A model generated the notes under the pieces. It was not told the origin of the DNA. It worked only from the letters and a program-made list of their open reading frames with translations, and ran no database searches. Shown here piece after piece: positions 11,464 through 21,941 of a stretch of 64,000 nucleotides of DNA. This DNA comes from Zasmidium citrigriseum. Taxonomy: Eukaryota; Ascomycota; Dothideomycetes; Mycosphaerellales; Mycosphaerellaceae. The stretch covers positions 372,001 to 436,000 of the forward strand of contig NHNW01000017.1 in NCBI GenBank assembly GCA_002786025.1, read 5' to 3'. How positions within the stretch are numbered: position 1 is the stretch's first letter; the number at the start of each line of letters is the position of its first letter. The translations under genes and the position numbers were made by a program.

Positions 11464-11913
11464 ATGACGGGCTCGAGGAAGAAGAACAAACCACACCACC
11501 CCAGTCAAAAACTGCCTACTTACCGGAAGATGTCTCGCATCGCGGCGGCGCATAATGAAGCAAGACGCAAGCTGCAGGAGCAAGGCGAGCTGGGAGAGGC
11601 TTCTAGCAGGGGTTTGCGACGTTCGCCTTCGACTTATGATTTGCGAGGAAAGAACAAGGAGGGCGAGAAGGCAGAGGATGCACTGAAGGCGAACCTGGGC
11701 TCGGAAGTCGATGAGGAAACAGAAGGCTTCTTGATCGTCCAACTCCCAGGCGGAATGGAGGCACCCGTGTACGACACTCCACCTGCAGCCATCACCAAAG
11801 CTCCAGAAGACGACGAAATCACCACCGCCTCAGTCTCGCCAGAGCCTTCCGACGACGCAAAGACCTCCCGCAGCTTCTGGCGCGCAGTCTGGTCCAACGG
11901 GTCCTCAAAGTAA
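11464..11913 (+). CDS. hypothetical protein
   Basis: Intronless frame for 149 residues, 86 bases after the lipase stop on the same strand. The N-terminus is very basic (TGSRKKNKPHH), then a short helical segment (MSRIAAAHNEARRKLQEQGE), then an acidic, Pro/Ser-rich half with FLIVQLPGGMEAPVYDTPP and a C-terminal SFWRAVWSN. No domain recognised. The composition is biased and coherent along the frame, and no competing gene lies opposite, so it is probably real. The second Met at 11530 is an alternative start. Confidence 0.55.
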   Translation: MTGSRKKNKPHHPSQKLPTYRKMSRIAAAHNEARRKLQEQGELGEASSRGLRRSPSTYDLRGKNKEGEKAEDALKANLGSEVDEETEGFLIVQLPGGMEAPVYDTPPAAITKAPEDDEITTASVSPEPSDDAKTSRSFWRAVWSNGSSK

Positions 11914-12013
11914 ACTCGCACTGTTTCCATAGTGGTTGTTGGTATCATACCCATGTCCATAATGTAACAAACATCTTAAAAACCCTCACTCCTCCATCTC
12001 CATCCCCTTGCCA

Positions 12014-12655
12014 TTATGCAGGCGTCTGCTCCGCCCGATCAGGCACCACAGGCTTCACATCCAGCACCGCCTTGATCAAATCATCAACCACCTTGGGACC
12101 CGTCTTGTCGCCGATCTGCTTAATCTCTTTGAGCTTCTCCTGGGTGTCTGCTTCGGCGTCTTCTTCGGCTTTCTTGTTGCCTGATGTGTGCTGAAAACCC
12201 CCCAAAATGTCAATGACTGTGCAGGGTTGGGTTGGGGGATTGTGTGTATGTACCTGCTTCTCGTATGCTTTGAACTCCTCTTCTTTTTGATTTCTGTACT
12301 CCTCGATTTCCTTTTGGGCTTCGGAGCGGGCGTCCTTTACGCGCTTTGTTCGGTCTGGGTAGAGTGAGTTAGGGGCGTGGCTCGTTTGAGAGGTGGGTGG
12401 TGGAGGTGGGCATACATTCTCGTGCTGTTGCGCTGTTAGTCCCAAGTCTTCGTGGTCAGAATTTGGATTGGTGTACCTTTCTGAACGATCTTCTGAGCTT
12501 CCTTCTCCGCCTGTGGGATCTGTCAGTACTGCTCGAGTGAGAAGTGATTGGGTCTGGTGAACCTCGAGCAGCGTCTGGATGCCTGCTGAGTTTTGGGCCG
12601 CCTAGTTGAAGGATCAGCATGCTGAGATGGTATTCAATCTAGCCGCATATACCAT
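12014..12655 (-). CDS. VMA10: V-type proton ATPase subunit G
   Basis: Six-exon minus-strand model, in order of transcription: 12653-12655, 12563-12601, 12477-12510, 12416-12424, 12254-12354, 12014-12190, giving 120 residues. The product begins MAAQNSAGIQTLLEAEKEAQ and continues through REYRTKRVKDARSEAQKEIE, the highly conserved helical signature of V-ATPase subunit G, a peripheral-stalk component of the vacuolar proton pump in the V1 sector. Length is typical. The first coding exon is only the ATG, and the fourth exon is 9 nt, coding the middle of the REY block. All introns are GT..AG and all phases agree. The gene is head-to-head with PET117 across about 200 bases. Confidence 0.9.
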
Positions 12656-12857
12656 ATTGTCTGATTCGGTGGTTTGAAGAGGGTGGAAAGTGGTCTTTGT
12701 CGAGCTATGGCGATGTCTCGAGCAAGCTGTGGTCTGGAGCTCACCAGTTGACGTCGGCTGCTGCGGCGCCAGAAACATGTGGGATTCCGACATCAATGAT
12801 CCTTCCAGACTTCGCTTCATCAACTTTCAACCTTCACTTCACTTGCCATTCTACATC
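12656..12857. promoter_or_regulatory. shared divergent promoter VMA10 / PET117
   Basis: The start codons of VMA10 (minus strand, 12655) and PET117 (plus strand, 12858) are 202 bases apart with nothing else coding between them, so both promoters and 5' UTRs must share this interval. No specific factor site is claimed. Confidence 0.6.
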
Positions 12858-13158
12858 ATGTCTACTGCTGCCAAATTGACATTGGCGTCTACCGCTCTCG
12901 CGACTGTCGGAGTTGTACTGCTTGTCCATCGCCAGCAGAAGCTTGATCGAGCTGTAAGACAGGACACTTCGAGGAAGTCACGAGCAGCCATTGACAATCC
13001 TGTAGGCCATGCACGCCGGCGTCATCCGCGATATGGAGCAGCAGAAGGTCAAGAGGGAGAGAATGGTCGATTTCGAGATGCAGAGACAATTGGAAGAGCA
13101 GTACAAGAAGCTGCAGACTGTCAGTGACAGCACTGATGGGCAGGTGAAGGCGAAGTGA
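12858..13158 (+). CDS. PET117: cytochrome c oxidase assembly protein Pet117
   Basis: Two exons, 12858-12953 and 13006-13158, with a 52-nt intron, giving 82 residues. The N-terminal hydrophobic segment (LTLASTALATVGVVLLVHRQ) is followed by the signature AMHAGVIRDMEQQKVKRERM and a charged helix (DFEMQRQLEEQYKKLQ), the exact organisation of Pet117. This inner-membrane protein assists heme a synthesis and complex IV assembly, partnering Cox15. The unspliced frame would run into a different, meaningless C-terminus, so the intron is required. The start at 12858 places the Met directly before the membrane helix as in homologues. Confidence 0.92.
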
Positions 13159-13577
13159 AGAGGAGGTTTGCTATGAGTCCGATTCGGATATCGAGGAGTC
13201 TGGACATTCGGGACTGCCGCAATCTCCTAATGAGACACCTGGAGAACTTCAGATGGACATCTGGCTATCCGAGCAGGCCATGGACACGATCCTGGGTATG
13301 GACTGGTCATCAGAATACCCTCGCACCCAAGACGATCCAAGCAAAGTACCAGCCATGAGGTCTCCATGAATCGTCATAAGGTGTAGCGAGCATGATGGCA
13401 GAAGGCAAAGTCTAGAGAGGGCCGTCAAGAGACCTACGAGAGAACGAGCATTGAGGGTCAACGGCCGAAGTGCGAACTGTGGACTCAGCATCGACAGCAT
13501 CGAGACGTCGGATTAGACTACCACGGTCTTCTCATACGATGGCGCTAGAATGACTATGTCCAGGAATAGAGGCGCAG
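13159..13577. other. intergenic, convergent 3' flanks
   Basis: About 420 bases between PET117 and the 3' end of the amidohydrolase gene; no gene seen. Confidence 0.5.
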
Positions 13578-15223
13578 CTACTCGACATCGACAAGCATCG
13601 AGTCACTGATATGAAACCACTCCTTCACTCTCTCCGCTCCGTCCATCATGTCGATGCCATCAATTTGCTTCTGAAGGCCTTCTCGAGAGACCATGACCGC
13701 ATCCGCCACATCACGCCAGTCCAACTTCTCTCGCTTGGCGACGTCGTGTCCTTCGCTGTCCAACGTCACGGGCAAAAGCTTGCCAGACCTCTTCCTGACC
13801 TGGCCTCCAACGATGACGGTATCGACATCAGCCGGACTGCTGTGGATCATGATGGCAGCGATTGGGTTGTGTATGCTCGCGGCTATCATCGCGGGGGAGG
13901 ACTTGTCGAACAGAATCAAGTCAGCCAATTTCCCTTCAGCAATGCTACCGATCTTGTCGCCCATCTTGGCAGCTCGCGCACCAAGAATGGTTGCGAGATT
14001 GAATGTCTCTTCGACCGTAGGGCCCACTGAGCTGACGAGCTTGCTCTTATCCAACCAAGGCTGTCTTCGTCTTAGTCCCTTTCCTCGCTCAAGGAGAACA
14101 ACGCGACTCACCTGCGCTCGAGCCGCTCTCGCCCCTTGCAACCCGATTCTGGCCTCATCTGGGATGTACGCTGAGTTGTTGGAATGACAGTCCACCCCGA
14201 AAGAACACAAGTGCTGAATACCAAGGTCTGCCCTGAAGGCCATGACCGGCAGACCCATAGACATCTGCATCTCCGTCGATGGCGTGGCTGAGACGTGACA
14301 ACCGCGCTTCTTCATGATTTCCGCATCTGCTTTTGTCGAATTGCCGGAGTGAGCGAGCAGAAAGCGATTATCAAGGACGCCGCGCTGGTCGAATTTCTCG
14401 AGACCAGTTGGTTGAGTGCCGGCCAGATCCCACCAGGTGTGATGGACTGTGATCACCTCAATTTTGAGTTCATTCAGCTTCGCCATGAGTGAATCGAGAT
14501 ACTCCTGGGGCAGGTATGGGAACCCATCGAAGGCAAAGCCGACTGTCACTCGTCCATCTCCGTACGGCCCTTTTTTGGCGACCCCTTCGAAGTCCTTCAT
14601 TACATCGCCTGCAAGACCATTGACATCGATCTTCACTGGATGCCACGATGTCGCTTTCGCTGCGGCGCCATAACAACATACTGACCGGATTCCGGATGCT
14701 ACAGTGGCGGCGATGGCTTTGCGAGCTGATGCACCAACTTGAGCATCGAAGGAACATCATAAAGACTCGCGGGAACTTACCATGATCTGCCGAATTTGTC
14801 ACATGGCAATAGTCGACCACTGTGGTCGTGCCCCCGTGAATCATCTCCATGCAGCCAGCCAGCTGGCCCCAGAAAGCATCACTTGGACTCAGGAGCCCGG
14901 CAGTGAGATTTCCAGTGGCCATGTACTGCCACAGCGTCTCATTGGCATGTCGACCTTTCAGCTGCGTCTGCCATACGTGGTGATGGGTGTCGACGAAGCT
15001 GGTATGCCATCAGTCAAAGACCGCGAGAGGATCTCGAAAAGGCTTACCCTGGAGAAATGATCTTGTCAGAGCAGTCAATGACCTCCGCCTCTGGAGCCGA
15101 AATGTCCTTTCCAATCTTCGAGATCTTGTCGCCTTCGATCAGGATATCCGTCACGATTGCTTCCACTGTGTCGTTGGCATCGTGGATGAGAGCGGTGCCG
15201 TTCTTCAGCAAAATCGAAGACAT
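13578..15223 (-). CDS. amidohydrolase, ATZ/TRZ (SsnA-like) family
   Basis: Four exons, in order of transcription: 15048-15223, 14781-14998, 14112-14737, 13578-14060, giving 500 residues with consistent phases and introns of 43-51 nt. The N-terminus is a small beta domain (MSSILLKNGTALIHD) leading to the metal-binding PGFVDTHHHVW. Further ligands are visible at EVITVHHTW, LLAHSG and FGVDCHSNN. The C-terminus has the usual AAKMGDKIGSIAEGKLADL block. These are zinc or iron hydrolases related to guanine, cytosine and hydroxyatrazine deaminases. I infer deamination or hydrolytic dechlorination of an N-heterocycle, but the substrate is not determined. The second intron (43 nt) is the shortest and least certain splice call. 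Confidence 0.85.
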
Positions 15224-15796
15224 GATCGAAACGAAAAATCAATGAAACACCCAACACTGGACTGGACATCAAGGTAGCCACCCACCCGCTATCTAATATA
15301 CCATGCTCTTCCTCACCTCCCCACCGAGCGATTCCCTGTTGCGAAACAGCGACCAAAACCCCCTTCCGAATCGAGCATACGAGCAAGGGCTTCTAGCGTC
15401 TTTCTGAGATGCATGTGGACGGCGCTGGTTTTGACGAGCTATGATTGGTCCATGTTTGTCGAGTTCGACCTCACGCTCAGCTTTGAAGATAGGGTTCGGG
15501 ATTAATCGTTGCAGACCAAGGGCCGAGAGTGTCTTAACGCCGTGGATGACGAGCTCGAACATGAAGGGAGAGGCTCTTGGCTTGGCAATCCGGGGGGGCT
15601 TGGGCTATGTCCGGCCGGAAGGGGATGTTGTTGAGATGGGAAAATGATTCTGCTGATGTAGTTCGTCTCCTTCGTTTCAGGAATGTTCTTTGGGATATTG
15701 GGAAAGATGAGGATTGAAGATTTCCTCGGTTCAATCGATACATCTCCCCTCTTCCCTTGCGACGTCGAACAGCTTCCGCTCTCCGACATCCCTTTT
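15224..15796. other. intergenic upstream of amidohydrolase
   Basis: About 570 bases. Short frames on both strands but no recognisable protein. Confidence 0.45.
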
Positions 15797-16051
15797 TCAG
15801 TTCATATCCAGAATCGGCGTCTTCTCGTCCACATCCTCAGGCTGCCTCACGCCCGCTTGTTTCGAGCTCTCATCATCATCGATCGTATGGCCCATATCAA
15901 CGTTCATCAATGCAGCGAGTGACATCAAGACGAAGCAGATCAGCAAGAAGCACGGTTCCTTCGCCATCGTCCCCGAGGAAGAAATTTGCTCTCCCGTTTG
16001 TGTGCCGGTTTCGTCGGCAGTGTGGACTGCATGGCCGACTTTCTGGCCCAT
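15797..16051 (-). CDS. small one-TM membrane protein, hypothetical
   Basis: Frame for 84 residues. A polar N-terminus precedes one strong hydrophobic helix at about residues 33-52 (CFLLICFVLMSLAALM), followed by an acidic tail ending EKTPILDMN. The ATG sits in a good context (cacgATGG). No family recognised. It is supported by the single helix and polar flanks; an additional upstream exon cannot be excluded. Confidence 0.45.
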   Translation of the reverse strand: MGQKVGHAVHTADETGTQTGEQISSSGTMAKEPCFLLICFVLMSLAALMNVDMGHTIDDDESSKQAGVRQPEDVDEKTPILDMN

Positions 16052-16536
16052 CGTGATTCTGGAGAGTGGTTAGATGTTGGTCTGCGTTTTCACAAGATCA
16101 GACTGACCTGCCAAACGGGAGAGTGCCTTGCTTCTGTGGAAGGGGAGATGCTCCGAGCGAAGCCGCTGATTGTAAGTGGGAGCCGTTGGAAAGGATGAGC
16201 CAGAGACATGCTACGAAGTTTATGGGTGTGCCGAGCTGATGAGTCTGCGTGACAAGGCGACGAAGGCGACGCAGTAGCACCACATAATCATGATACTTCG
16301 CTGCGGAATGTACGACTTGAGCTTCACCGGCCTACTTTACGTGTCACGCCTGGTCATGTACGCTGCAATCCTGGAAGTGATCATATCGAGAATAGTGAAG
16401 CAATGAACCAATCTTGAATTCCGCGAGCGGTATCAACCACATCTAGCTGGAAACAACAGTAAGAAAAGCACTCAAAGAAATCTCTCAATCCAACTCGCTA
16501 AACCGCAGCATACTTTTTGCCCCAAAGACAACTCCC
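16052..16536. other. intergenic
   Basis: About 485 bases downstream of the long minus-strand gene; no coding signal noticed. Confidence 0.45.
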
Positions 16537-19266
16537 TTATGCGCCGGCGCCCATGCACACTGGAGCCAACGCAAAAGGATGAATTAGACCCACGATCCAC
16601 GCGGGGTACTGCTGGACCACCCCAAGGCTCTCTTTCTTCGCCTTCTCATTTCCCCGTCCGCTTGACGAGGATCCGATTGAGCCCAATTGCATCGACGCAT
16701 ACGTCGACAGCCACGAGCTGTTCTTCGTCGAGCAGCGCACGTGCGGGTGCGATGCGGCTTCGTTCTCTTTCTCGACCGAGACGAGAGCGAGGAGCGCCAG
16801 TGAGGGGACGACGCCAGCCAGGCGTACTGCCAGGCTGAGCATGACGAGACTGCCGAGCACGGCGATGAACAGACTTGCAACAGACAAGATTGTTCTGCCG
16901 TGGTGGTCGCGGTAGCGCACGTGGTCGCTGAGACGCTCTTCGTGAGCTTGCAGGCCGCTGGCAACGGCCTGGGCTGTAGAAGAAGCGACAGCGCGGGAGG
17001 CAGCGATGAAGTTCGTACTGCCGGAGTCGTTGTGTTGATCGGTATCGCCGTTGAATCCGGATGCTGTTGGGTTGCGAGGGCGAGTGTGGATTGCTGTCTC
17101 CTTCGCTTCGAGCCGCGGGTACGCACCACCGTTGGCTTGAGAAGTAGTCGAGTGTCTCTCGACAAGAGCTGCATTGGTCTCCCCTGGCAGACCGCGAGTG
17201 CTTCTCGTCTCAAGACGCACGGCGCTGACTGCGCTGCTAACGCTCTGAGCGGTTGGCACAGCGCTCCTCGTTGTGCCATTGATGCACAGCTCGTCTTTCC
17301 CAGATATGCCTGCATTCACAGAAGCAGTCGTGTTCACATCTGTCCATCTGTGGTTTCTGGGCGAGATACGACGGCGAGCCATGTAGAGCTCAGATGCCGG
17401 GTTGGCATCTTCAGGAATGCCTTCGCCTAGCGAGGGCTGTTGTCGTCCAAGAGTCGAGGAACGAGCTTCTGATTGCACGCCATTGGTCTCTGCCAACGAC
17501 TGTGGCCATCCTTGTGCAGCCGCCGCAGGTCTCGTTAGAGAACCGCGCGACACTGACACGGAGGTAGATGTCAGTGGCGTAGACGACCCTCCCAAAAGGG
17601 AAGATACAATCCTGCGACTACCAGATTTCCTACTCCTGTCTCGTAGAGGACCTGAGCCGGCAAGATCGACTTCGTCTGGCCGAGCTGAAGCATGCACTCC
17701 AACTTCTCGCAAGAGCGAGCTATCGAGGAGCGCGCGCTGTAGATGCGCTGGTACGCTATTCGTGCCACGAATGCGTTGCTGTGATAAGCTACCCGTTGTC
17801 AACAGGTCTCTATCACGCAGAGCAACTACAATGCACTCCATGCTCCTCGTAGAGGACAGTCGAGTGCGATCGCCAACGAGGCCTAAGAAGGTCCTCGTTG
17901 CCTTAGCCGTGCCGGTCAATCTCAGTACCGTCTGCGCAAGCGTGTGGTGACGACAAGGTTCTTGTGGTCGTCCGATCTGGTTGTTCAAGCCTTGCATGGC
18001 TCCGCTCTCTGCGTCATGTACATGCGCGGTGTGAGTCGGAACGGGCTTCTCGGGTCGAGGTTCCTGGCCAGTGCGCAGATGCTCCCAGAGCATTCCATTG
18101 CCGCCATTGTATGTTCCGCCGATGTTCTGCTGTTGTTGCGACTCGGAGCGGTCGCCTTGCTGATCTCGACTGATCGCCTTGGGGAATGCATGAAGGTCTG
18201 CAAAGTTGGCGAACCGGTTCAAATCGTCAAGTGACTGTTGCTCCCCTCCACTGTTGTGATCGTGGAGAGTGTCACCATACGCCTGTGCCAAAGAGGAATT
18301 CATGTCATAGAGCTCCATTTGGTTGGCGGCGCGTGGATCGAGCAAAGTAAAGTCGCCTGATTGGCTGCTGCCATGAGACCAATTTCGTTGTAGGGGAGAT
18401 ACATCGGGTGTGAAGAGGTTGTTCTGGTTCCAGTCGATCATGTCGTTCATGTCCAGCTCTGGATATGTGTCATCGAACATGTTGAAATCGCCAAAGCCGA
18501 TGAATTCGCTTGGGTCAAAGGTATTAGCAACGGCATCCAGGGACACAGGCGCATCGAAGGCCATCGCCTGGTTTTGTGCGCTGCTTGGTGGAGTGGCCGA
18601 CTTGGATGCCGACTTGGCTGCTCGTGAAGTAGGCTTGTTTGGTACACTGGCCATCTCGGCCTGGTTGTGAGGGCACTTTCGCTTCCGCTTGGCGCACTTG
18701 TCGCACGCCTTTACAATGCGACGCTTCCGGTACTCGGCCTTCTCGGCGTCGGTCATCTTCCGTCTGACTCGCTGCTTGGGCTGCGAAGATGTAGACAGAC
18801 AGAAGACGCCAGTCATCTGGTCGAGAGATGGGCCAGATGGGCTTGGCTGGCTGGAAGTGGCAATGGAGGAGGTTTGCCGTGTAAGCTCAGGAGCCAGCTG
18901 AGGCGAGTTCGAGAAAGAAGCGGCAGGAGTTGGGAAGTTCAGAAGCTCAGGGCTGCTCCAGGTCGAGTTCGAGTCCGAGGACATAGAAGGCCAAGTGGTA
19001 GGCATGGTGTCCATGGTGGCCGCTGGAGATGCCAGCTGCTCTTCCTGCTGTCGCTCCTCGAGCAGGTACTGGATCATGGCATCGCGCATGCGCTCGGAGT
19101 GGGTCTTGACGTTTGGAAAAGCGACTCGCAGGGCGTCGAAGAGCTCGTCGGACCCCTTTGGAGGGAAGAAGAGGAGGGGCGAGGTTGGGTCGAATGGCTC
19201 GCCTGGCTTGATGTCGCGGTAGACGACGTAGCTTGGCACGGCTTCGGTGTTCAGTGGAACGGCCAT
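16537..19266 (-). CDS. putative membrane-anchored regulator with half zinc cluster
   Basis: Uninterrupted 909-residue frame. The N-terminal 70 residues (VVYRDIKPGEPFDPTSPLLF...) look like a small folded domain. Near residue 165-200 a basic block, VRRKMTDAEKAEYRKRRIVK, leads into ACDKCAKRKRKC, which is the first half of a Zn(II)2Cys6 cluster (CX2CX6C). The second Cys triplet is absent: no cysteine follows for many residues. The middle is Ser/Thr/Gln-rich and disordered. At about residues 792-830 lies a long hydrophobic stretch (ILSVASLFIAVLGSLVMLSL and onward), then a 79-residue tail. Related basic regions occur in fungal C6-type regulators. I infer a DNA-binding or nuclear role and possible membrane tethering; neither is proven. 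The start at 19266 is in gccATGg-like context. Confidence 0.65.
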   Translation of the reverse strand: MAVPLNTEAVPSYVVYRDIKPGEPFDPTSPLLFFPPKGSDELFDALRVAFPNVKTHSERMRDAMIQYLLEERQQEEQLASPAATMDTMPTTWPSMSSDSNSTWSSPELLNFPTPAASFSNSPQLAPELTRQTSSIATSSQPSPSGPSLDQMTGVFCLSTSSQPKQRVRRKMTDAEKAEYRKRRIVKACDKCAKRKRKCPHNQAEMASVPNKPTSRAAKSASKSATPPSSAQNQAMAFDAPVSLDAVANTFDPSEFIGFGDFNMFDDTYPELDMNDMIDWNQNNLFTPDVSPLQRNWSHGSSQSGDFTLLDPRAANQMELYDMNSSLAQAYGDTLHDHNSGGEQQSLDDLNRFANFADLHAFPKAISRDQQGDRSESQQQQNIGGTYNGGNGMLWEHLRTGQEPRPEKPVPTHTAHVHDAESGAMQGLNNQIGRPQEPCRHHTLAQTVLRLTGTAKATRTFLGLVGDRTRLSSTRSMECIVVALRDRDLLTTGSLSQQRIRGTNSVPAHLQRALLDSSLLREVGVHASARPDEVDLAGSGPLRDRSRKSGSRRIVSSLLGGSSTPLTSTSVSVSRGSLTRPAAAAQGWPQSLAETNGVQSEARSSTLGRQQPSLGEGIPEDANPASELYMARRRISPRNHRWTDVNTTASVNAGISGKDELCINGTTRSAVPTAQSVSSAVSAVRLETRSTRGLPGETNAALVERHSTTSQANGGAYPRLEAKETAIHTRPRNPTASGFNGDTDQHNDSGSTNFIAASRAVASSTAQAVASGLQAHEERLSDHVRYRDHHGRTILSVASLFIAVLGSLVMLSLAVRLAGVVPSLALLALVSVEKENEAASHPHVRCSTKNSSWLSTYASMQLGSIGSSSSGRGNEKAKKESLGVVQQYPAWIVGLIHPFALAPVCMGAGA

Positions 19267-20324
19267 GGTATGTCGGTGACTTGGGAGTAAGGATGGAATC
19301 GGTAGTGATTGAATGTTGATTTTTCTTTCGGTATTGATTTTTGGCTTTTCTTGGTTGTGGCAGTGAGCGGCTTCGCTGTGACTCAGCGCTGAGGCCTCAC
19401 GGCTGACAAGGTGATGTCGGGGGACTTGATCTGGTCAACAGACAATGCCGTCGCTGGTCTGCTCTCACCGCAGGTGGATGGAAAGGAAAGGGTTGGCGAA
19501 CTGGACAGGCGGCATTGAAATGAAGCGAGTTACTCATCTGCGCCTGGGCACAGCCTTCGCAAGGTTGGAGTGCTGGACACCGCAGCGCAGTCGACACCGC
19601 AGTCCAAAAGCGGTTTGGGGCGATGCAACCTCTGGGTGAGCAAGCCCGCCGAATTCCTTCGCGCCTGGCGGCGTGAGGCATTGGAGGGGGTTATGGGGAA
19701 GACGTCGCGACCGCATGCATCGTCTTCAAAGGGGACCTACTTCTTGCGTATGTTGCAATCACATGAAAGGTGTTGTTGATGCAGTGAAATTGGAGCGGGC
19801 TGCGGAGTTGGACTGCGGAGGACGATCAAGCTCCACAGTGGATAATCTTATATCTGGCCAGATCCACGCCAATCCAGACCAAACCCACGCTATATTTGAT
19901 ATTGACCACAATGGCTCCTCACTGGTATGCAATGATGGTCCACTTCACCTGTTCTCATCAACACTGCCATTCATACCTAATTTCCCACGTACCGACAGAA
20001 TACATCTGCACGCATAAGTATTGCTTCTCCATGAGTGCTCGCAAGTGTGGTCCCCAGGTTGTTCAATAGACCCCGGCAAGCCACTTCAGCTCCTGACATC
20101 ACCACCACATGCCCATGCGCCTGACGCGCTTCGACCTGTCCCAGTTTCCACGACGTTGTTGGCTTGCCCATCATCATACCTTGGTCTTCAAGGACAAGAT
20201 GCATCTTGAAGCCGTAGGCCAATTCTGCTCCTGCATGTCTCTTTTCGACCTTTTCCTTTGCATGCGATGATGCTCCAATGAGCAACGCTATCCCGGATCC
20301 TACAAGCAACAGCTCGTCTCCAAG
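19267..20324. other. intergenic, about 1 kb
   Basis: Divergent promoter region of the long regulator-like gene and the PMP3-family gene. No gene recognised. Confidence 0.5.
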
Positions 20325-20984
20325 ATGCGAGGCTTCATCGACCGGGTCATCTTGACTATTGTCAACATTCTCTTTCCGCCAGCTGCGGTGTATGCTCTCT
20401 GCGGTCTTGGACTCGATCTCGCACTCAACTGCGTCTTCTTCGTTCTGGCTGTCATTCCGTCCCATATCCATGGCTTCTACATCACCTGCACGTACTTCCA
20501 CCGGCGCAGAAAGGTACGAAAAGTCAATGCAACACAGCAAACGACGTACGAAAAGTGTTGACGGTCGGCATAGGTGAAGAAAGACAAGTATCCCGGCGGC
20601 GAGAAGACTATGATCTTCTCAGAACGCGTAACGAACGGTGGAGCAAGCAACGAAGAAGTTGAGCGCATAAGGAGAAGAGAGCAAGGCTTACCGCCCAAGC
20701 GGACCAGTAGCAGGAACAGCCGGAGGCACAGCAGAGATCGAAAGAGCCAGGAAATGGTGCAGAGAAGAGACAGCAACTTGCACAGGAGTAGCAGCCGGAG
20801 ATCGAATCGTCAACGACCAAGAATCGAATATGATCCTCGCTATGCCGAACACATCGCAAGGGATGGTTATGGACAGTTGAGTCCCTCTCAGTCGCGACCA
20901 CAACGGGCATTGGAGTACACGCTGGCGAGTCCAACTGCCTCGCATGTATCAGCGCGGTCCGAACGGCGGAGGGAGCTGGTATAA
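20325..20984 (+). CDS. PMP3/UPF0057-family membrane protein with long tail
   Basis: Two exons, 20325-20513 and 20574-20984, split by a 60-nt intron, giving 199 residues. The first 60 residues form the two-helix proteolipid typical of Pmp3/Sna proteins (ILTIVNILFPPAAVYALCGL then LNCVFFVLAVIPSHIHGFYI). The conserved cytosolic stretch YFHRRRKVKKDKYPGGEK spans the intron, confirming the junction. Unlike the compact yeast Pmp3 (about 55 residues), this has a 130-residue Arg/Ser-rich tail (RRREQGLPPKRTSSRNSRR), like the longer Sna-type relatives. The family affects plasma-membrane potential and salt tolerance; some Sna members traffic to the vacuole. The tail is probably phosphorylated, but that is inference. 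Confidence 0.88.
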
Positions 20985-21941
20985 ATGAGCTATGAGCTCG
21001 ATGATGTCTTGCAAGGAGGAGCAACGAGTGAAGTGCTCTCGTGGAGTACAACGATTGGAACACAATCCGGTTCCCCGGCTCCTGTTCCGGTACGAGTGAA
21101 CACACCACGCGAACTCCCGGGCCGTCGTGCCACGCTCGGCTGGGCACCAAATCTTCACGGTCACGAGCAGTCTCCTGGGCTAGTCAAGCTGCTTCGAGCA
21201 ATCTCTCACGCGTAGAAAGGGCCGTTGAAATTACCAGGCTAACAATCCAGACTGCCAAGCCAAAGGATTCAAGATCACATGTCGTGGCTCGCTGATCTTC
21301 ACATTTCAGCCCCAGCCCTTCTTGCTTGTCCAATACAAGAAATCGCTGTGGCACGAAAGATGAAACGCAGCCGCACAAGAATTCGGCCGTTTCACGCCTT
21401 CGACATGCGCCGCACTAAACATAGCGAAAGGCTGGCCTGCGCCACGCCAAGCCCCAGCAACCTCACCTCCTACCACCTACAACGGTATACCTGCTGTGCA
21501 CCGTATGATATACCTGCACTACTCAAAGAGGCCCCCAAACAGTATTCATGTTACTACGACAGTGAGATAGGAACTGCTTATCTGTGCCTTGAGCCACGAA
21601 ACTGCCGCAGCACAAGCAACCATGCCTATTTTTGTGGGCAGCCTGCCTTCAGCACCGTTATGCTGGACGCTCTGCGCCCGAGGCTGGAATCAATGGCCGC
21701 TCGACAGTGGATGGCGAGGCTGGCGCAATGGATAATAAATGCCTTCTCGCCATGTTTGAGCGACGTGCCACCGAGAAGTTTTGCGACATAATCATCGTAC
21801 CCTCATTGTCCCTTGCTCGTTCCTCATGAGCAGTTTGTGAGGCGTGTTCAGCCCGCGTGGACGTTCTGACAACAAATACGGCTCCACTACGATCCACCAT
21901 CGACTGCACTCCATCATTTCCAACACTACGAATCGATCGCT
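20985..21941. other. intergenic / promoter of GH76 gene
   Basis: About 960 bases. A frame of 170 codons at 21279-21791 has no family resemblance and is not accepted. Confidence 0.45.
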
